A stretch of DNA of 64,000 bases from a bacterium (lineage in GTDB: Bacteria > Pseudomonadota > Alphaproteobacteria > Rhizobiales > Aestuariivirgaceae), in contig JALHQC010000010.1 in NCBI GenBank assembly GCA_022842165.1, forward strand, positions 42,413-106,412, read 5' to 3'. The position numbers and the translations under genes were made by a program. Numbering within the stretch: position 1 is the first letter of the stretch; each line of letters begins with the position of its first letter. Positions 27,997 through 37,685 of this stretch are shown here, piece after piece. Under the pieces are notes generated by a model, which was given only the letters and a program-made list of their open reading frames with translations, was not told the origin of the DNA and searched no databases.

Positions 27997-28374
27997 TTAC
28001 CACATGTTGAGCGCGACGCGGGCCTCATCCGACATGCGGCTGTGGTCCCACGGCGGATCGAAGACGATGGTGGCCTTGCAGCTGGCAACGCCGGCGACTG
28101 TTGATACGGCATTCTCCACCCAGCCCGGCATGTCGCCCGCCACCGGGCAGCCGGGGGCAGTCAAGGTCATCTCGATCGCCACGTTGCGGTCATCGTCGAT
28201 GTCGACCTTGTAGATGAGGCCGAGCTCGTAGATGTCGACGGGGATTTCGGGGTCGTAGACGGTTTTCAGCGCCGCGACGATATCATCGGTCATGCGGGCG
28301 AGTTCATCGGCTGGAATGGCCGAAGGGTCCGGCGCATTCTCGACTGGCAATGTTTCTGTGACGGCGTCCATCAT
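27997..28374 (-). CDS. sufT: SUF system DUF59 protein SufT
   Basis: ALKTVYDPEIPVDIYELGLIYKVDID...MTLTAPGCPVAGDMPGWV. Confidence 0.9.
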   Translation of the reverse strand: MMDAVTETLPVENAPDPSAIPADELARMTDDIVAALKTVYDPEIPVDIYELGLIYKVDIDDDRNVAIEMTLTAPGCPVAGDMPGWVENAVSTVAGVASCKATIVFDPPWDHSRMSDEARVALNMW

Positions 28375-29591
28375 CCGAATATCCTCCGGGCAGAGATAAG
28401 CGCTTCTGCCAGAACATCAACCTCTTCCAGGGTGTTGTACATGGCGAATGAGGCGCGGCAAGTGGCAGTGACGCCGAAGCGCTGCAGAAGGGGTTGTGTG
28501 CAATGCGTACCTGCGCGGACGGCGACGCCCGAGCGGTCGATCACGGTGGCGACATCATGGGCGTGCGCCCCCTCCATGGTGAAGGAGACTATGGCGCCCT
28601 TGTCCTTCGCACGGCCGAAAATCCGTAGCGAATTGATCTCGGAGAGACGCTGCATGGCATAGTCCCGCAGCTTCGCCTCATGGGCTGCAATGTTATCGAG
28701 GCCGATGTTCTGCATGTAGTCCAATGCTGCACCGAGGCCGATGGCCTGCACGATGGCGGGCGTTCCGGCCTCGAAGCGGTGCGGCGGGTCATTGTAGGTG
28801 ATGCCGTTGGTGGTCACTTCGGCGATCATCTCGCCGCCACCCTGATAGGGCGGCATTTTCGCCAACAGGTCCTTCTTGCCGTAGAGCACGCCGATACCAG
28901 TCGGCCCATAGGTCTTGTGGCCGGTGAAGACGTAGAAATCCGCATCGAGCGCCTGCACGTCGATAGGCATGTGCACGCAGGCCTGTGAGCCGTCGACCAG
29001 CACGGGGATGCCGCGCGCATGGGCCAGCTTGACGACTTCGGCCACCGGCACCACGGTGCCGAGCGCATTCGACATCTGGGTGATGGCGACGATCTTCGTC
29101 CGTGGACTGAGAAGCTTCTCGAATTCCTCGATCAGGAAGTTGCCATCCTCATCGATGGGCGCCCATTTCAGAACGACGCCGTTGCGCTCCCGGTGGAAGT
29201 GCCACGGCACAATGTTGGAGTGATGCTCCATGATCGAGAGCACGACCTCATCACCCTCGCCCAGCACCATGCCGCCGAAGCTCTGCGCGACGAGGTTGAT
29301 CGCCTCCGTTGCGTTGCGGGTGAAGATGATCTGCTCGACACTTGGCGCATTCAGGAAACGGCGAACGCTTTCGCGCGCGTCTTCAAAGGCTTGCGTGGCG
29401 GCGTTCGAGAGATAGTGGAGGCCGCGGTGGACGTTAGAGTATTCCTCCGTGTAGGACTTCATCATCGCATCGAGCACGGGCTTCGGCTTCTGGGACGAGG
29501 CGGCATTGTCGAGATAGACCAGCGGCTTGCCATAGACCTGCCGCGACAGGATCGGGAAATCGGCGCGGATGCTGGCGACGTCGAAAGGCAT
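28371..29591 (-). CDS. sufS: Cysteine desulfurase SufS (group II)
   Basis: YLDNAASSQKP, DGSQACVHMPIDVQALDADFYVFTGHKTYGPTGIGVLYG, AVRAGTHCTQPLL. Confidence 0.95.
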   Translation of the reverse strand: MPFDVASIRADFPILSRQVYGKPLVYLDNAASSQKPKPVLDAMMKSYTEEYSNVHRGLHYLSNAATQAFEDARESVRRFLNAPSVEQIIFTRNATEAINLVAQSFGGMVLGEGDEVVLSIMEHHSNIVPWHFHRERNGVVLKWAPIDEDGNFLIEEFEKLLSPRTKIVAITQMSNALGTVVPVAEVVKLAHARGIPVLVDGSQACVHMPIDVQALDADFYVFTGHKTYGPTGIGVLYGKKDLLAKMPPYQGGGEMIAEVTTNGITYNDPPHRFEAGTPAIVQAIGLGAALDYMQNIGLDNIAAHEAKLRDYAMQRLSEINSLRIFGRAKDKGAIVSFTMEGAHAHDVATVIDRSGVAVRAGTHCTQPLLQRFGVTATCRASFAMYNTLEEVDVLAEALISARRIFG

Positions 29592-30763
29592 TATCCCTTC
29601 CTCCGGTGCTCGGTGAGCCAGCGCGCCGCATAATCCGTCAGTGCCTCGCGGATGCCGTCGTGGTCGATGGTTTCGAAGGCTTCGCCCACGAAGGCGGCGA
29701 TGAGCAGCGCTTTCGCTTCGGCCGGCGTGATGCCGCGTGATTCGAGGTAGAAGAGATGATCCTCGTTCAAGTCGCCCGCCGTGGCGCCGTGGCCGCAGGC
29801 GACGTCATCGGCGAAGATCTCAAGCTCGGGCTTGGCATCGAACTCGGCCGTTTCAGAGAGCAGCAGCGCATGGCTCGATTGCTTGCCATCGGTCTTCTGC
29901 GCATGGGGGCGCACGATCACCTTGCCCTGGAAGATGCTGCGGGCATGATCGTCCATCACGCACTTGAAGAGTTCGCGGCTGGCGCAGTTCGGCACCTGAT
30001 GATCGACCACGAGGCGCGAGTCCGCATGCTGTTTTCCGGCCAGCAGATAGGCGCCGGAAATCTTTGCATCCGTGTGCTCGCCCTTGAAGGCATAGGTGCC
30101 GTTCTGGCGGTTAAGCTTCGCACCCGTCGACAGCGTGAATTCGCGATAGGTGACGTTGGCGCTAAGCGTCACATGGGCATGTGCCAGATGGGTGGCGTCA
30201 TGCGATTCCAGATCGGCCTTCACGCGGTCGAGCCGCGCACCCTCGCCGATGCGGATTTCGGTGACGCTGTTGGCGAGATAGCTGCCCTTTCCAATGTGGG
30301 TCTCGATGATGGTGGCGGAAGCGCCGCCTGCAACCTCAATCACATTGTGCGTGGCGATGGTGCGGGGTGCCGCATCGGTGGCGATGAAGACGAGTTCGAC
30401 GGGCGTGTCGATGCTGCCCGAAAGAACCAGCCGCGCGCCATCGGTGGCGAAGGCGGCATTCATCTGCTGTACCGGCTCGGTGATTTCGGCTTGGGGCTCG
30501 ACAGCGCTGTTCACCAGCTTCGAGTGCTTTGAGTCATAGTGGCCGTTGACGAAGACCATGCGGGCACCGGCGATTGCCGCAAAGGGCGACGACTTCAAGA
30601 GCCGCTCGACTTCGCCCTGCTCTGCCGTCACCATCTGGCGCGGCGGATAGGGCTTGTCGATCATCTGGCGGAGATCAGTCCAGCGCCACTCCTCCATGCG
30701 GCGGTGCGGCAGGCTGAAGTCCAGCGCCTCCTCGGCGGCGGTTCTGGCAAGTGCAATGCTCAT
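29591..30763 (-). CDS. sufD: Fe-S cluster assembly protein SufD
   Basis: C-terminal SufBD domain (DDVACGHGATAGDLNEDHLFYLESRGI) between sufC and sufS. Confidence 0.92.
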   Translation of the reverse strand: MSIALARTAAEEALDFSLPHRRMEEWRWTDLRQMIDKPYPPRQMVTAEQGEVERLLKSSPFAAIAGARMVFVNGHYDSKHSKLVNSAVEPQAEITEPVQQMNAAFATDGARLVLSGSIDTPVELVFIATDAAPRTIATHNVIEVAGGASATIIETHIGKGSYLANSVTEIRIGEGARLDRVKADLESHDATHLAHAHVTLSANVTYREFTLSTGAKLNRQNGTYAFKGEHTDAKISGAYLLAGKQHADSRLVVDHQVPNCASRELFKCVMDDHARSIFQGKVIVRPHAQKTDGKQSSHALLLSETAEFDAKPELEIFADDVACGHGATAGDLNEDHLFYLESRGITPAEAKALLIAAFVGEAFETIDHDGIREALTDYAARWLTEHRRKG

Positions 30764-31515
30764 GCGGCGCTCTTGTCGAATTCGGCGTAGCCCTGCTTTT
30801 CGAGTTCGAGCGCAAGGCTCTTGTCACCCGACTTCACGATGCGGCCCTTGGACAGCACATGCACATGGTCCGGCACGATGTAGTCGAGCAGGCGCTGGTA
30901 GTGCGTGATGACGATCATGGCGCGGTCGGGCGAGCGGAGCGCGTTGACGCCATCGGCCACCACGCGCAGCGCGTCGATATCGAGGCCGGAGTCAGTCTCA
31001 TCAAGAATGCAGAGCGAGGGTTCGAGCACGGCCATCTGCAGGATTTCGGCGCGCTTCTTTTCACCACCCGAGAAACCGACGTTGACGGGACGCTTCAGCA
31101 TGTCCTGGCTGACGTTCAGCTTCGCGGCACGGTCCTTTACCAGACGCATGAAATCGGGCGTGGAGAGTTCCTTCTCGCCGCGCGCCTTGCGCTGGGCGTT
31201 GAGCGCCACTTTCAGGAACTGCATGGTGACGACGCCGGGGATCTCGATCGGATACTGGAAGGCCAGGAAAACACCCTTTGCCGCGCGTTGGTCAGGCGAC
31301 ATCTCCAGCAGATCCTCGCCCTTGAAGGTGACCGAACCATCGGTGACTTCATATCCGGCACGGCCCGCGAGAACATAGGACAGCGTGGACTTGCCGGAGC
31401 CATTCGGCCCCATGATGGCATGCACCTCGCCCGGTTTCACATTGAGCGTGAGGCCATTGACGATGGTGCGGTCTTCGTCTTCGAGCTTGACGTGGAGATT
31501 GTTGATATCGAGCAT
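30760..31515 (-). CDS. sufC: Fe-S cluster assembly ATPase SufC
   Basis: MGPNGSGKSTLSYVLAGR, FSGGEKKRAEILQMAVLEPSLCILDETDSGLD; start MLDINNLH at 31515. Confidence 0.95.
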   Translation of the reverse strand: MLDINNLHVKLEDEDRTIVNGLTLNVKPGEVHAIMGPNGSGKSTLSYVLAGRAGYEVTDGSVTFKGEDLLEMSPDQRAAKGVFLAFQYPIEIPGVVTMQFLKVALNAQRKARGEKELSTPDFMRLVKDRAAKLNVSQDMLKRPVNVGFSGGEKKRAEILQMAVLEPSLCILDETDSGLDIDALRVVADGVNALRSPDRAMIVITHYQRLLDYIVPDHVHVLSKGRIVKSGDKSLALELEKQGYAEFDKSAA

Positions 31516-31538
31516 AGTAAGCAAACTCTTCCCTGTTT

Positions 31539-31613
31539 CGTCATGCCCGGACTTGTTCCGGGCATCTTCCTGTCTTGTGGCTCGAGATGGCCGGGACACG
31601 CCCGGCCATGACG
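31539..31613. repeat. REP-like twin-hairpin palindromic element between sufB and sufC
   Basis: ATGCCCGGA-CTTGT-TCCGGGCAT (31543-31565) and ATGGCCGGG-ACACG-CCCGGCCAT (31587-31609), enclosed by CGTCATG (31539-31545) / CATGACG (31607-31613). Confidence 0.8.
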
Positions 31614-31623
31614 AGAATTCCTG

Positions 31624-33141
31624 TTAGCCGACGCTCCCCTCGAGCGAGATGCCGATGAGCTTCTGGGTTTCGGCCATGAATTCCATCGGCAGCTGCTGCA
31701 GCACGTCGCGGACGAAGCCGTTGACGATCAGGGCCACCGCCTCTTCCTGCGTAAGGCCGCGCGACATGCAGTAGAACATCTGGTCGTCCGAGATCTTCGA
31801 AGTCGTCGCCTCGTGTTCGAACTGCGCGGTCGAGGTCTTGGCCTCGATATAGGGCACGGTATGCGCGCCGCACTTGTCGCCGATGAGGAGCGAGTCGCAC
31901 TGGGTGAAGTTCCGCGCGTTCGTCGCCTTGCGGTGCGCCGAGACGAGGCCGCGATAGGTGTTGTCGGAACGGCCCGCCGCGATGCCCTTGGAGATGATGC
32001 GGCTGGACGTGTTCTTGCCCAAGTGGATCATCTTGGTGCCAGAGTCCACCTGCTGGCGGCCATTGGAAATCGCGATCGAATAGAACTCGCCGCGCGATTC
32101 CTCGCCACGCAGGATGCAGCTTGGGTATTTCCAGGTGATGGCGGAGCCGGTTTCGACCTGCGTCCACGAAATCTTCGAACGCGGCCCACGGCAGTCACCG
32201 CGCTTCGTCACGAAGTTGTAGATGCCGCCCTTGCCTTCGGCATCGCCCGGATACCAGTTCTGGACGGTGGAATACTTGATCTCGGCGTCATCGAGCGCGA
32301 TCAGTTCCACCACCGCCGCGTGAAGCTGGCTTTCCTCGCGCGTGGGCGCCGTGCAGCCTTCGAGATAGGAGACGTAGGAGCCCTTGTCCGCGATGATCAG
32401 CGTGCGCTCGAACTGGCCGGTGTTCTTGGCATTCATGCGGAAATAGGTCGAAAGCTCCATCGGGCAGCGGACACCCGGCGGCACATAGACGAAGGAACCA
32501 TCGGAGAAGACGGCGGAGTTCAAGGCGGCATAGTAATTGTCGCCCTGCGGCACGACGGAGAAGAGATACTTCTTCACCAGTTCCGGATGCTCGCGCAGCG
32601 CTTCCGAGATCGAGCAGAAGATGACGCCGGCCTTGGCGAGTTCCGCCTTGAAGGTGGTGACGACGGAGACGCTATCGAACACCGCATCGACGGCCACCTT
32701 GCCGGAGGAGTATTCGCTGCCGCCCGCATCATCGAGTTCGCTCTTCTCGCCCTGCTTCCGGACGCCTGCGAGAATTTCCTGCTCCTTCAGCGGAATGCCG
32801 AGCTTGGCGTAGGTCTCAAGAAGCTTCGGGTCGACCTCATCAAGGCTCTTCGGTCCCGACATGCTCTTCGGCGCGGCGTAGTAATAGAGATCCTGGAAAT
32901 CGATCTTCGGATAGTGGACGCGGGCCCAGGTGGGCTCGTCCATCTGCAGCCAACGGGCATAGGCTTCGAGACGGGCTTCGAGCATCCATGCGGGCTCGCC
33001 CTTCTTGGCGGAGATGAAGCGGACGATGTCTTCGTTCAGGCCCTTGGGCGCGAAATCGGATTCGATCTCGGTTTCAAAGCCGTACTTGTACTTGTCGACT
33101 TCAATGTCCTTGACGAGTTCGATGGTTTGAAGGTCAGCCAT
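31624..33141 (-). CDS. sufB: Fe-S cluster assembly protein SufB
   Basis: [59 protein letters not shown]; start MADLQTIEL at 33141. Confidence 0.95.
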   Translation of the reverse strand: MADLQTIELVKDIEVDKYKYGFETEIESDFAPKGLNEDIVRFISAKKGEPAWMLEARLEAYARWLQMDEPTWARVHYPKIDFQDLYYYAAPKSMSGPKSLDEVDPKLLETYAKLGIPLKEQEILAGVRKQGEKSELDDAGGSEYSSGKVAVDAVFDSVSVVTTFKAELAKAGVIFCSISEALREHPELVKKYLFSVVPQGDNYYAALNSAVFSDGSFVYVPPGVRCPMELSTYFRMNAKNTGQFERTLIIADKGSYVSYLEGCTAPTREESQLHAAVVELIALDDAEIKYSTVQNWYPGDAEGKGGIYNFVTKRGDCRGPRSKISWTQVETGSAITWKYPSCILRGEESRGEFYSIAISNGRQQVDSGTKMIHLGKNTSSRIISKGIAAGRSDNTYRGLVSAHRKATNARNFTQCDSLLIGDKCGAHTVPYIEAKTSTAQFEHEATTSKISDDQMFYCMSRGLTQEEAVALIVNGFVRDVLQQLPMEFMAETQKLIGISLEGSVG

Positions 33142-33151
33142 TGTTCTTCTC

Positions 33152-34237
33152 TCAAGCAGCAGCGCGGGCCTTGTGGCGGGCAAGAATCTTGCGCCACGCG
33201 GCGATGAAGTGTTCGATGTGGTCGGATGTCGTGTCCCAGCCCAGTGATACGCGGAGAGCACCTTTCGAGATTTCTGGTGCGACACCCATTGCAGCCAGAA
33301 CATGCGATTTTGCCACCTTGCCGGAGGAGCAGGCGGAGCCGGATGACACGGCGATGCCTTCGAGGTCCAAGGACATCAGCAGTGTTTCGGCATTCATGCC
33401 CGGAACGGCAAAGCAGGTGGTGTTGGGAAGGCGATCCGCCCCTGCCCCGAAGATGACGGCGGCTTCAAGCGATGATTCCAGTTTGTCGCGCAAGGCTTTG
33501 ACGGCGTTCATGTTTCTGGTTGCAACTGCGCCGAACCCTGAGATGCCAACGAGGTTCTCGGTTCCAGCCCTGCGGCGCAGTTCCTGACCGCCTCCGTGGA
33601 GCAGAGGTTCAAGGGCGAGACCATCCCGCACGATCAACGCTCCGGCCCCGATGGGGCCGCCGAGCTTGTGAGCGGAGAGCGTCATGATGTCGACGCCGAG
33701 CAGGCCGAAGTTGACGGTGATCTTGCCGAGGGCCTGAACCGCATCGGTGTGGACCAGCGCGCCAAAGGCCTGTGCCATCGCCACCACATCGCGGATCGGC
33801 TGGATGACGCCGGTTTCATTGTTGGCCATCATCACGCTTACCAGCGCTTTCGGGCCGGGCAACGCATCTTCCAGCGCGCCGAGATCGAGAACGCCATGGG
33901 CGGTGACGGGGATGACCTGCACGGGCTTGCCACTTGCCCTTGCAGATTCAAGAATTGCCGGGTGCTCGATGGCCGAGACGATGATGCGCTCGATCGGCGC
34001 TCCCTTGATGGCCAGATTGTTGGCTTCCGTGCCGCTGCCTGTGAAGACGACCATGGGCGCAATCACGCCCACCGCCTGCGCAACGGCTTCGCGCGCATCG
34101 TCCAGCACCTTCCGCGCGGCGCGGCCTTCGGCATGGACAGAAGACGCATTGCCGGTCAGGTCCATCGCCGCCAGCATCGCAGCCTTCGCCTCCGGGCGGA
34201 GCGGGCTGGTGGCGTTATGGTCGAGGTAGGTTCTCAC
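33152..34237 (-). CDS. iscS: Cysteine desulfurase (group I, NifS/IscS-like)
   Basis: [49 protein letters not shown]. Confidence 0.9.
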   Translation of the reverse strand: MRTYLDHNATSPLRPEAKAAMLAAMDLTGNASSVHAEGRAARKVLDDAREAVAQAVGVIAPMVVFTGSGTEANNLAIKGAPIERIIVSAIEHPAILESARASGKPVQVIPVTAHGVLDLGALEDALPGPKALVSVMMANNETGVIQPIRDVVAMAQAFGALVHTDAVQALGKITVNFGLLGVDIMTLSAHKLGGPIGAGALIVRDGLALEPLLHGGGQELRRRAGTENLVGISGFGAVATRNMNAVKALRDKLESSLEAAVIFGAGADRLPNTTCFAVPGMNAETLLMSLDLEGIAVSSGSACSSGKVAKSHVLAAMGVAPEISKGALRVSLGWDTTSDHIEHFIAAWRKILARHKARAAA

Positions 34238-34701
34238 GCGGAAGGCCTCACGTGGCGGTCCTTGGTCTGCTTGATGGTGGCGGAGAGGGCAAGGTTGCGC
34301 TTTTCAACCACGTCTTCCAGAGAGATGGATGACAGGAAGGTGAGCATCTGGCGTCCGAGCGATGACCAGAGATCATGTGCGTTGCAGCGCTCGCCTTTGA
34401 CGCAGCCTTCAACCGCATCGCCGCCGCAGCGGGTGAGCTGCAGTTCCTCGTCCACCGCCAGGATGATGTCGGACACCGGCGTTTCACGGGCTTCACGGGC
34501 GAGGCGGTAGCCGCCGCCGGGGCCGCGGGCGCTTTCGACCAGCTTCGCCTTCCGCAGCTTGCCGAAAAGCTGTTCCAGATATTCCTGGCTGATGTCCTGG
34601 CGTTCGGCGATTTCGGCCAGCGAGACGGGTTCCCCATGGGAATGCGCGGCGATGTCGATCATCGCCATCACGGCATAGCGGCCCTTGGTGCTCATCTTCA
34701 T
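34234..34701 (-). CDS. iscR: Rrf2-family Fe-S regulator, IscR-like
   Basis: MSTKGRYAVMAMIDIAAHS, QDISQEYLEQLFGKLRKAKLVESARGPGGGYRLA, Cys-rich C-x7-C-x5-C-x2-H (RCGGDAVEGCVKGERCNAH). Confidence 0.9.
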   Translation of the reverse strand: MKMSTKGRYAVMAMIDIAAHSHGEPVSLAEIAERQDISQEYLEQLFGKLRKAKLVESARGPGGGYRLAREARETPVSDIILAVDEELQLTRCGGDAVEGCVKGERCNAHDLWSSLGRQMLTFLSSISLEDVVEKRNLALSATIKQTKDRHVRPSA

Positions 34702-34795
34702 GGCGTCGAATCAGCTCCGGATGCACGAAGTTCTTGATTTTCAACCCCGCACCCGTGCTAAAGGCGGGGTCCGCTGGCCATTTTCTTGAAGCCAG

Positions 34796-34845
34796 TTTCG
34801 AACAATTCTAAACAGGGATATAGAAAACCCGAGTACTGGAGTCAA
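34796..34845 (-). promoter_or_regulatory. suf operon promoter with ICE/Irr-box-like palindrome at the predicted start site
   Basis: - strand TTGACT (34845-34840), 17-bp spacer, TATATC (34822-34817); then TTTAGAATTGTTCGAAA (34812-34796), one mismatch from a perfect TTTAGAA-N3-TTCTAAA palindrome. Confidence 0.55.
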
Positions 34846-34907
34846 CAATTCGGTGGATTTCCACCGGAAGATTCCGCAGGGTTTGCCCCATGAGGACCTA
34901 AGGTTTT

Positions 34908-35561
34908 ATGCCAGAAGTGATTTTCAGCGGCCCGGCCGGACGTATCGAAGCGCGCTACCACCACAACAAGGCGCCAGGCTCGCCAATCGCCATCCTGCTG
35001 CATCCGCACCCGACTTTCGGCGGCACGATGAACAACCCCATCGTCCATGCGATGTACCAGATGTTCCAGAGCCGGGGCTTCTCGGTGCTGCGCTTCAACT
35101 TTCGCGGCGTGGGCCGCAGCCAGGGCATTTTCGAGAATGGGGCCGGCGAATTGTCGGACGCGGCCTCGGCGCTGGACTGGCTGCAGAGTTTCAACCGCGA
35201 GGCGAAGATCTGCTGGATCGCCGGGGTTTCCTTCGGTGCCTGGATTTCGATGCAGCTTTTGATGCGGCGGCCGGAAATCTCGGGCTTCATCTCGGTTGCA
35301 CCGCTGGCCAAGCATTATGACTTCTCGTTCCTGGCGCCCTGCCCGGCTTCCGGCCTGTTTATCAACGGCGAAAAGGATTCGGTGACGTCTCCGGAAGCGG
35401 TGCACAGCCTCGTCTCCAAGCTCAAGACGCAGAAGGGCATCGCGGTGGAGCACAAGGTGATCCCCGGTGCCAACCACTTCTTCCAGGACAAGATCGACGA
35501 GCTGACCAAGATCTGCTCGACCTATCTCGACAAGCGGCTGGCCGCCGAAGGGCAGATGTAG
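34908..35561 (+). CDS. Alpha/beta hydrolase (small serine-hydrolase-like)
   Basis: LLHPHPTFGGTMNN, FNFRGVGRSQG, WIAGVSFGAWIS nucleophile elbow, PGANHFF. Confidence 0.88.
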   Translation: MPEVIFSGPAGRIEARYHHNKAPGSPIAILLHPHPTFGGTMNNPIVHAMYQMFQSRGFSVLRFNFRGVGRSQGIFENGAGELSDAASALDWLQSFNREAKICWIAGVSFGAWISMQLLMRRPEISGFISVAPLAKHYDFSFLAPCPASGLFINGEKDSVTSPEAVHSLVSKLKTQKGIAVEHKVIPGANHFFQDKIDELTKICSTYLDKRLAAEGQM

Positions 35562-35631
35562 CCGGCCGATCCGGTTTCGGGTGGCGTCGAAAGCAGACGT
35601 GCTGCGACATGGCGGCAAAGGAAAGACATCG

Positions 35632-36552
35632 ATGCCGCCTGCTGCCTCGCAAATTGATATCCGCGACTGGGGACTTCTCGTTTTGCTCTCCGTGATCTGG
35701 GGCGGGTCGTACCTGTTCATCGGCATTGCCGTGAAGGATCTTTCGCCGCTGGTCATCGTCATGGCTCGGGTTATCCTGGCCGCGGCGGCGCTGCTTCCCA
35801 TTCACATCCTCGTGCAGGGCGCCCTGCCGCGCGACCGCGCCACGTGGACGGCGATTGCCGGGCTTTCGGTCCTCAACAACATCATTCCCTTCATTCTGAT
35901 CGTCACCGGGCAGACGATGATCACCAGCGGGCTTGCTTCCGTCATCAACGCGACGACGCCACTGTTCGGCGTCGCCTTCATCGCGATTGCCGGGCTAGAA
36001 CGACTGGTACTGCGCAAGGTGCTGGGAATCGTGATCGGCATCGGCGGCGTCGCCATGATCAAGGGCGGCAGCCTTTTGGGCGAAGGGGCGCAGAGCATCG
36101 GCATCCTCATGTGCCTTGGCGCGGCGGCGAGCTATGGGCTGGGCAGCCTGTGGATCAAGCTTCGCGTCAAGGACGTTCCGCCGCTGACCATGGCAACGGG
36201 GCAGTTGCTGGTGTCGAGCGCCATCATGGCGGTGCTGGCCTTCAGCCTCGATGATCCGATGACGCTTGCTTCCGCCTCGGCGGAAAGCTGGCTGGCGCTG
36301 CTGGGCCTTTCGCTGGTGGCGACGTCGTTCGCCTATATCCTGTTCTTCCGCGTGGTGGCGCGGTCCGGACCGGCGAATGTGCTGCTGGTGACGATGATGA
36401 TTCCGCTTTCCGCGATCCTGATGGGGTATTTCGTGTTGAGCGAGACGCTGGAGCCGCGCGAGATCATCGGCGCTTCGATCATCATCGTGGCGCTGCTCAT
36501 CATCGACGGGCGGATACTGCGCGTCCTAAGGCCGGGCGAGACGGCCGCCTGA
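35632..36552 (+). CDS. EamA/DMT-superfamily transporter
   Basis: About 10 TM segments, two EamA-like halves (WGGSYLFIGIAVKDLSP; GPANVLLVTMMIPLSAILMGYFVLSETLEPREIIGASIIIVAL). Confidence 0.9.
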   Translation: MPPAASQIDIRDWGLLVLLSVIWGGSYLFIGIAVKDLSPLVIVMARVILAAAALLPIHILVQGALPRDRATWTAIAGLSVLNNIIPFILIVTGQTMITSGLASVINATTPLFGVAFIAIAGLERLVLRKVLGIVIGIGGVAMIKGGSLLGEGAQSIGILMCLGAAASYGLGSLWIKLRVKDVPPLTMATGQLLVSSAIMAVLAFSLDDPMTLASASAESWLALLGLSLVATSFAYILFFRVVARSGPANVLLVTMMIPLSAILMGYFVLSETLEPREIIGASIIIVALLIIDGRILRVLRPGETAA

Positions 36553-37638
36553 CATGGGCTGCGGCGCGCCAGTGGTGCCCGGGAAGCTTATCGGCAGGCC
36601 GCGCAGGCAGCGCACGGCGAGATAGGCCCAGGCTTCGGCCTCCATCGAGTCGCCGTTGAGGTTCACGTCTTCCGCCGTGACGACTTTTTCGCCCAGCGGT
36701 TCGAGCAAGGACCGGATCTCGCGCATCAGTGTGGGATTCAGGCGGCCGCCGCCGCAGATGACGTAGAGCTTCGGCCGCTCCGGCACATGGCCGACACTTC
36801 TGGCAATCGAAGTGGCCGTAAAGTGCGTAAGCGTTGCCGCGCCATCCTCAGGCGAGAGGCCCTGCAGCACCGAGACATCGAAGCCGTTGCGGTCCAGCGA
36901 CTTGGGCGCGGGCTTCTCGAAATAGGGGCTCATCGCCAGCTTGAGGTGAACATCGGCATCGAGCATTCCTCTGGCGGCGAGTGCGCCGTCGCGGTCAAAG
37001 GGAACGTCGAGGTGGCTTTCGCACCAATCGTTCAGCAGCGCGTTGCCGGGGCCGGTGTCGAAGGCCACGAGATCGCCCGACGCGCCGATCCACGTCATGT
37101 TGGCGACGCCGCCGATGTTGATGAAGGCGACAGGACGGACGCCGAGACTGGCCGCCAGCGCCCGGTGATAGACCGGCACGAGGGGTGCACCCTGGCCACC
37201 TGCCGCGACATCGTCGGCGCGCATGTCGAACATGACTGCGCACCCGGTGCGGGTGGCGAGCGACTGACCATCGCCAAGCTGCACGGTGAGGCGACGTTCC
37301 GGGCGGTGGATGACCGTTTGGCCATGAAAGCCGATTATATCGATTCCGGAAGGGTTTAGGCTGTTTTCCTGCAAGAATCGTTCAACCGCCTCGGCGTGCC
37401 AGAGGGTGAGTTCATGTTCGGCTTCCCGCAGGATGCCGGGGCGCGCTGTACGGTCGGTCAGGCTCTTTGCCTCTGCCAGCGCGTCCTGCAGAAGGGCTTG
37501 CTGGTCGGGACGGTAGGGGTAGGTAGCGGAGGGGCCACGCTCCACCTTGTCCTCGCCATCGGTGGTCAGCAGCGCCACGTCGATTCCATCAAGCGAGGTT
37601 CCGGACATCAGTCCCAGTGCGGCTAGCGGTTTTGACAC
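36526..37638 (-). CDS. anmK: Anhydro-N-acetylmuramic acid kinase
   Basis: [66 protein letters not shown]. Confidence 0.95.
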   Translation of the reverse strand: MSKPLAALGLMSGTSLDGIDVALLTTDGEDKVERGPSATYPYRPDQQALLQDALAEAKSLTDRTARPGILREAEHELTLWHAEAVERFLQENSLNPSGIDIIGFHGQTVIHRPERRLTVQLGDGQSLATRTGCAVMFDMRADDVAAGGQGAPLVPVYHRALAASLGVRPVAFINIGGVANMTWIGASGDLVAFDTGPGNALLNDWCESHLDVPFDRDGALAARGMLDADVHLKLAMSPYFEKPAPKSLDRNGFDVSVLQGLSPEDGAATLTHFTATSIARSVGHVPERPKLYVICGGGRLNPTLMREIRSLLEPLGEKVVTAEDVNLNGDSMEAEAWAYLAVRCLRGLPISFPGTTGAPQPMSGGRLARP

Positions 37639-37685
37639 CCAGTAATCCCGTGGTAAGAGCCGCCACCCTTTTGAAAAGCAGCGTC

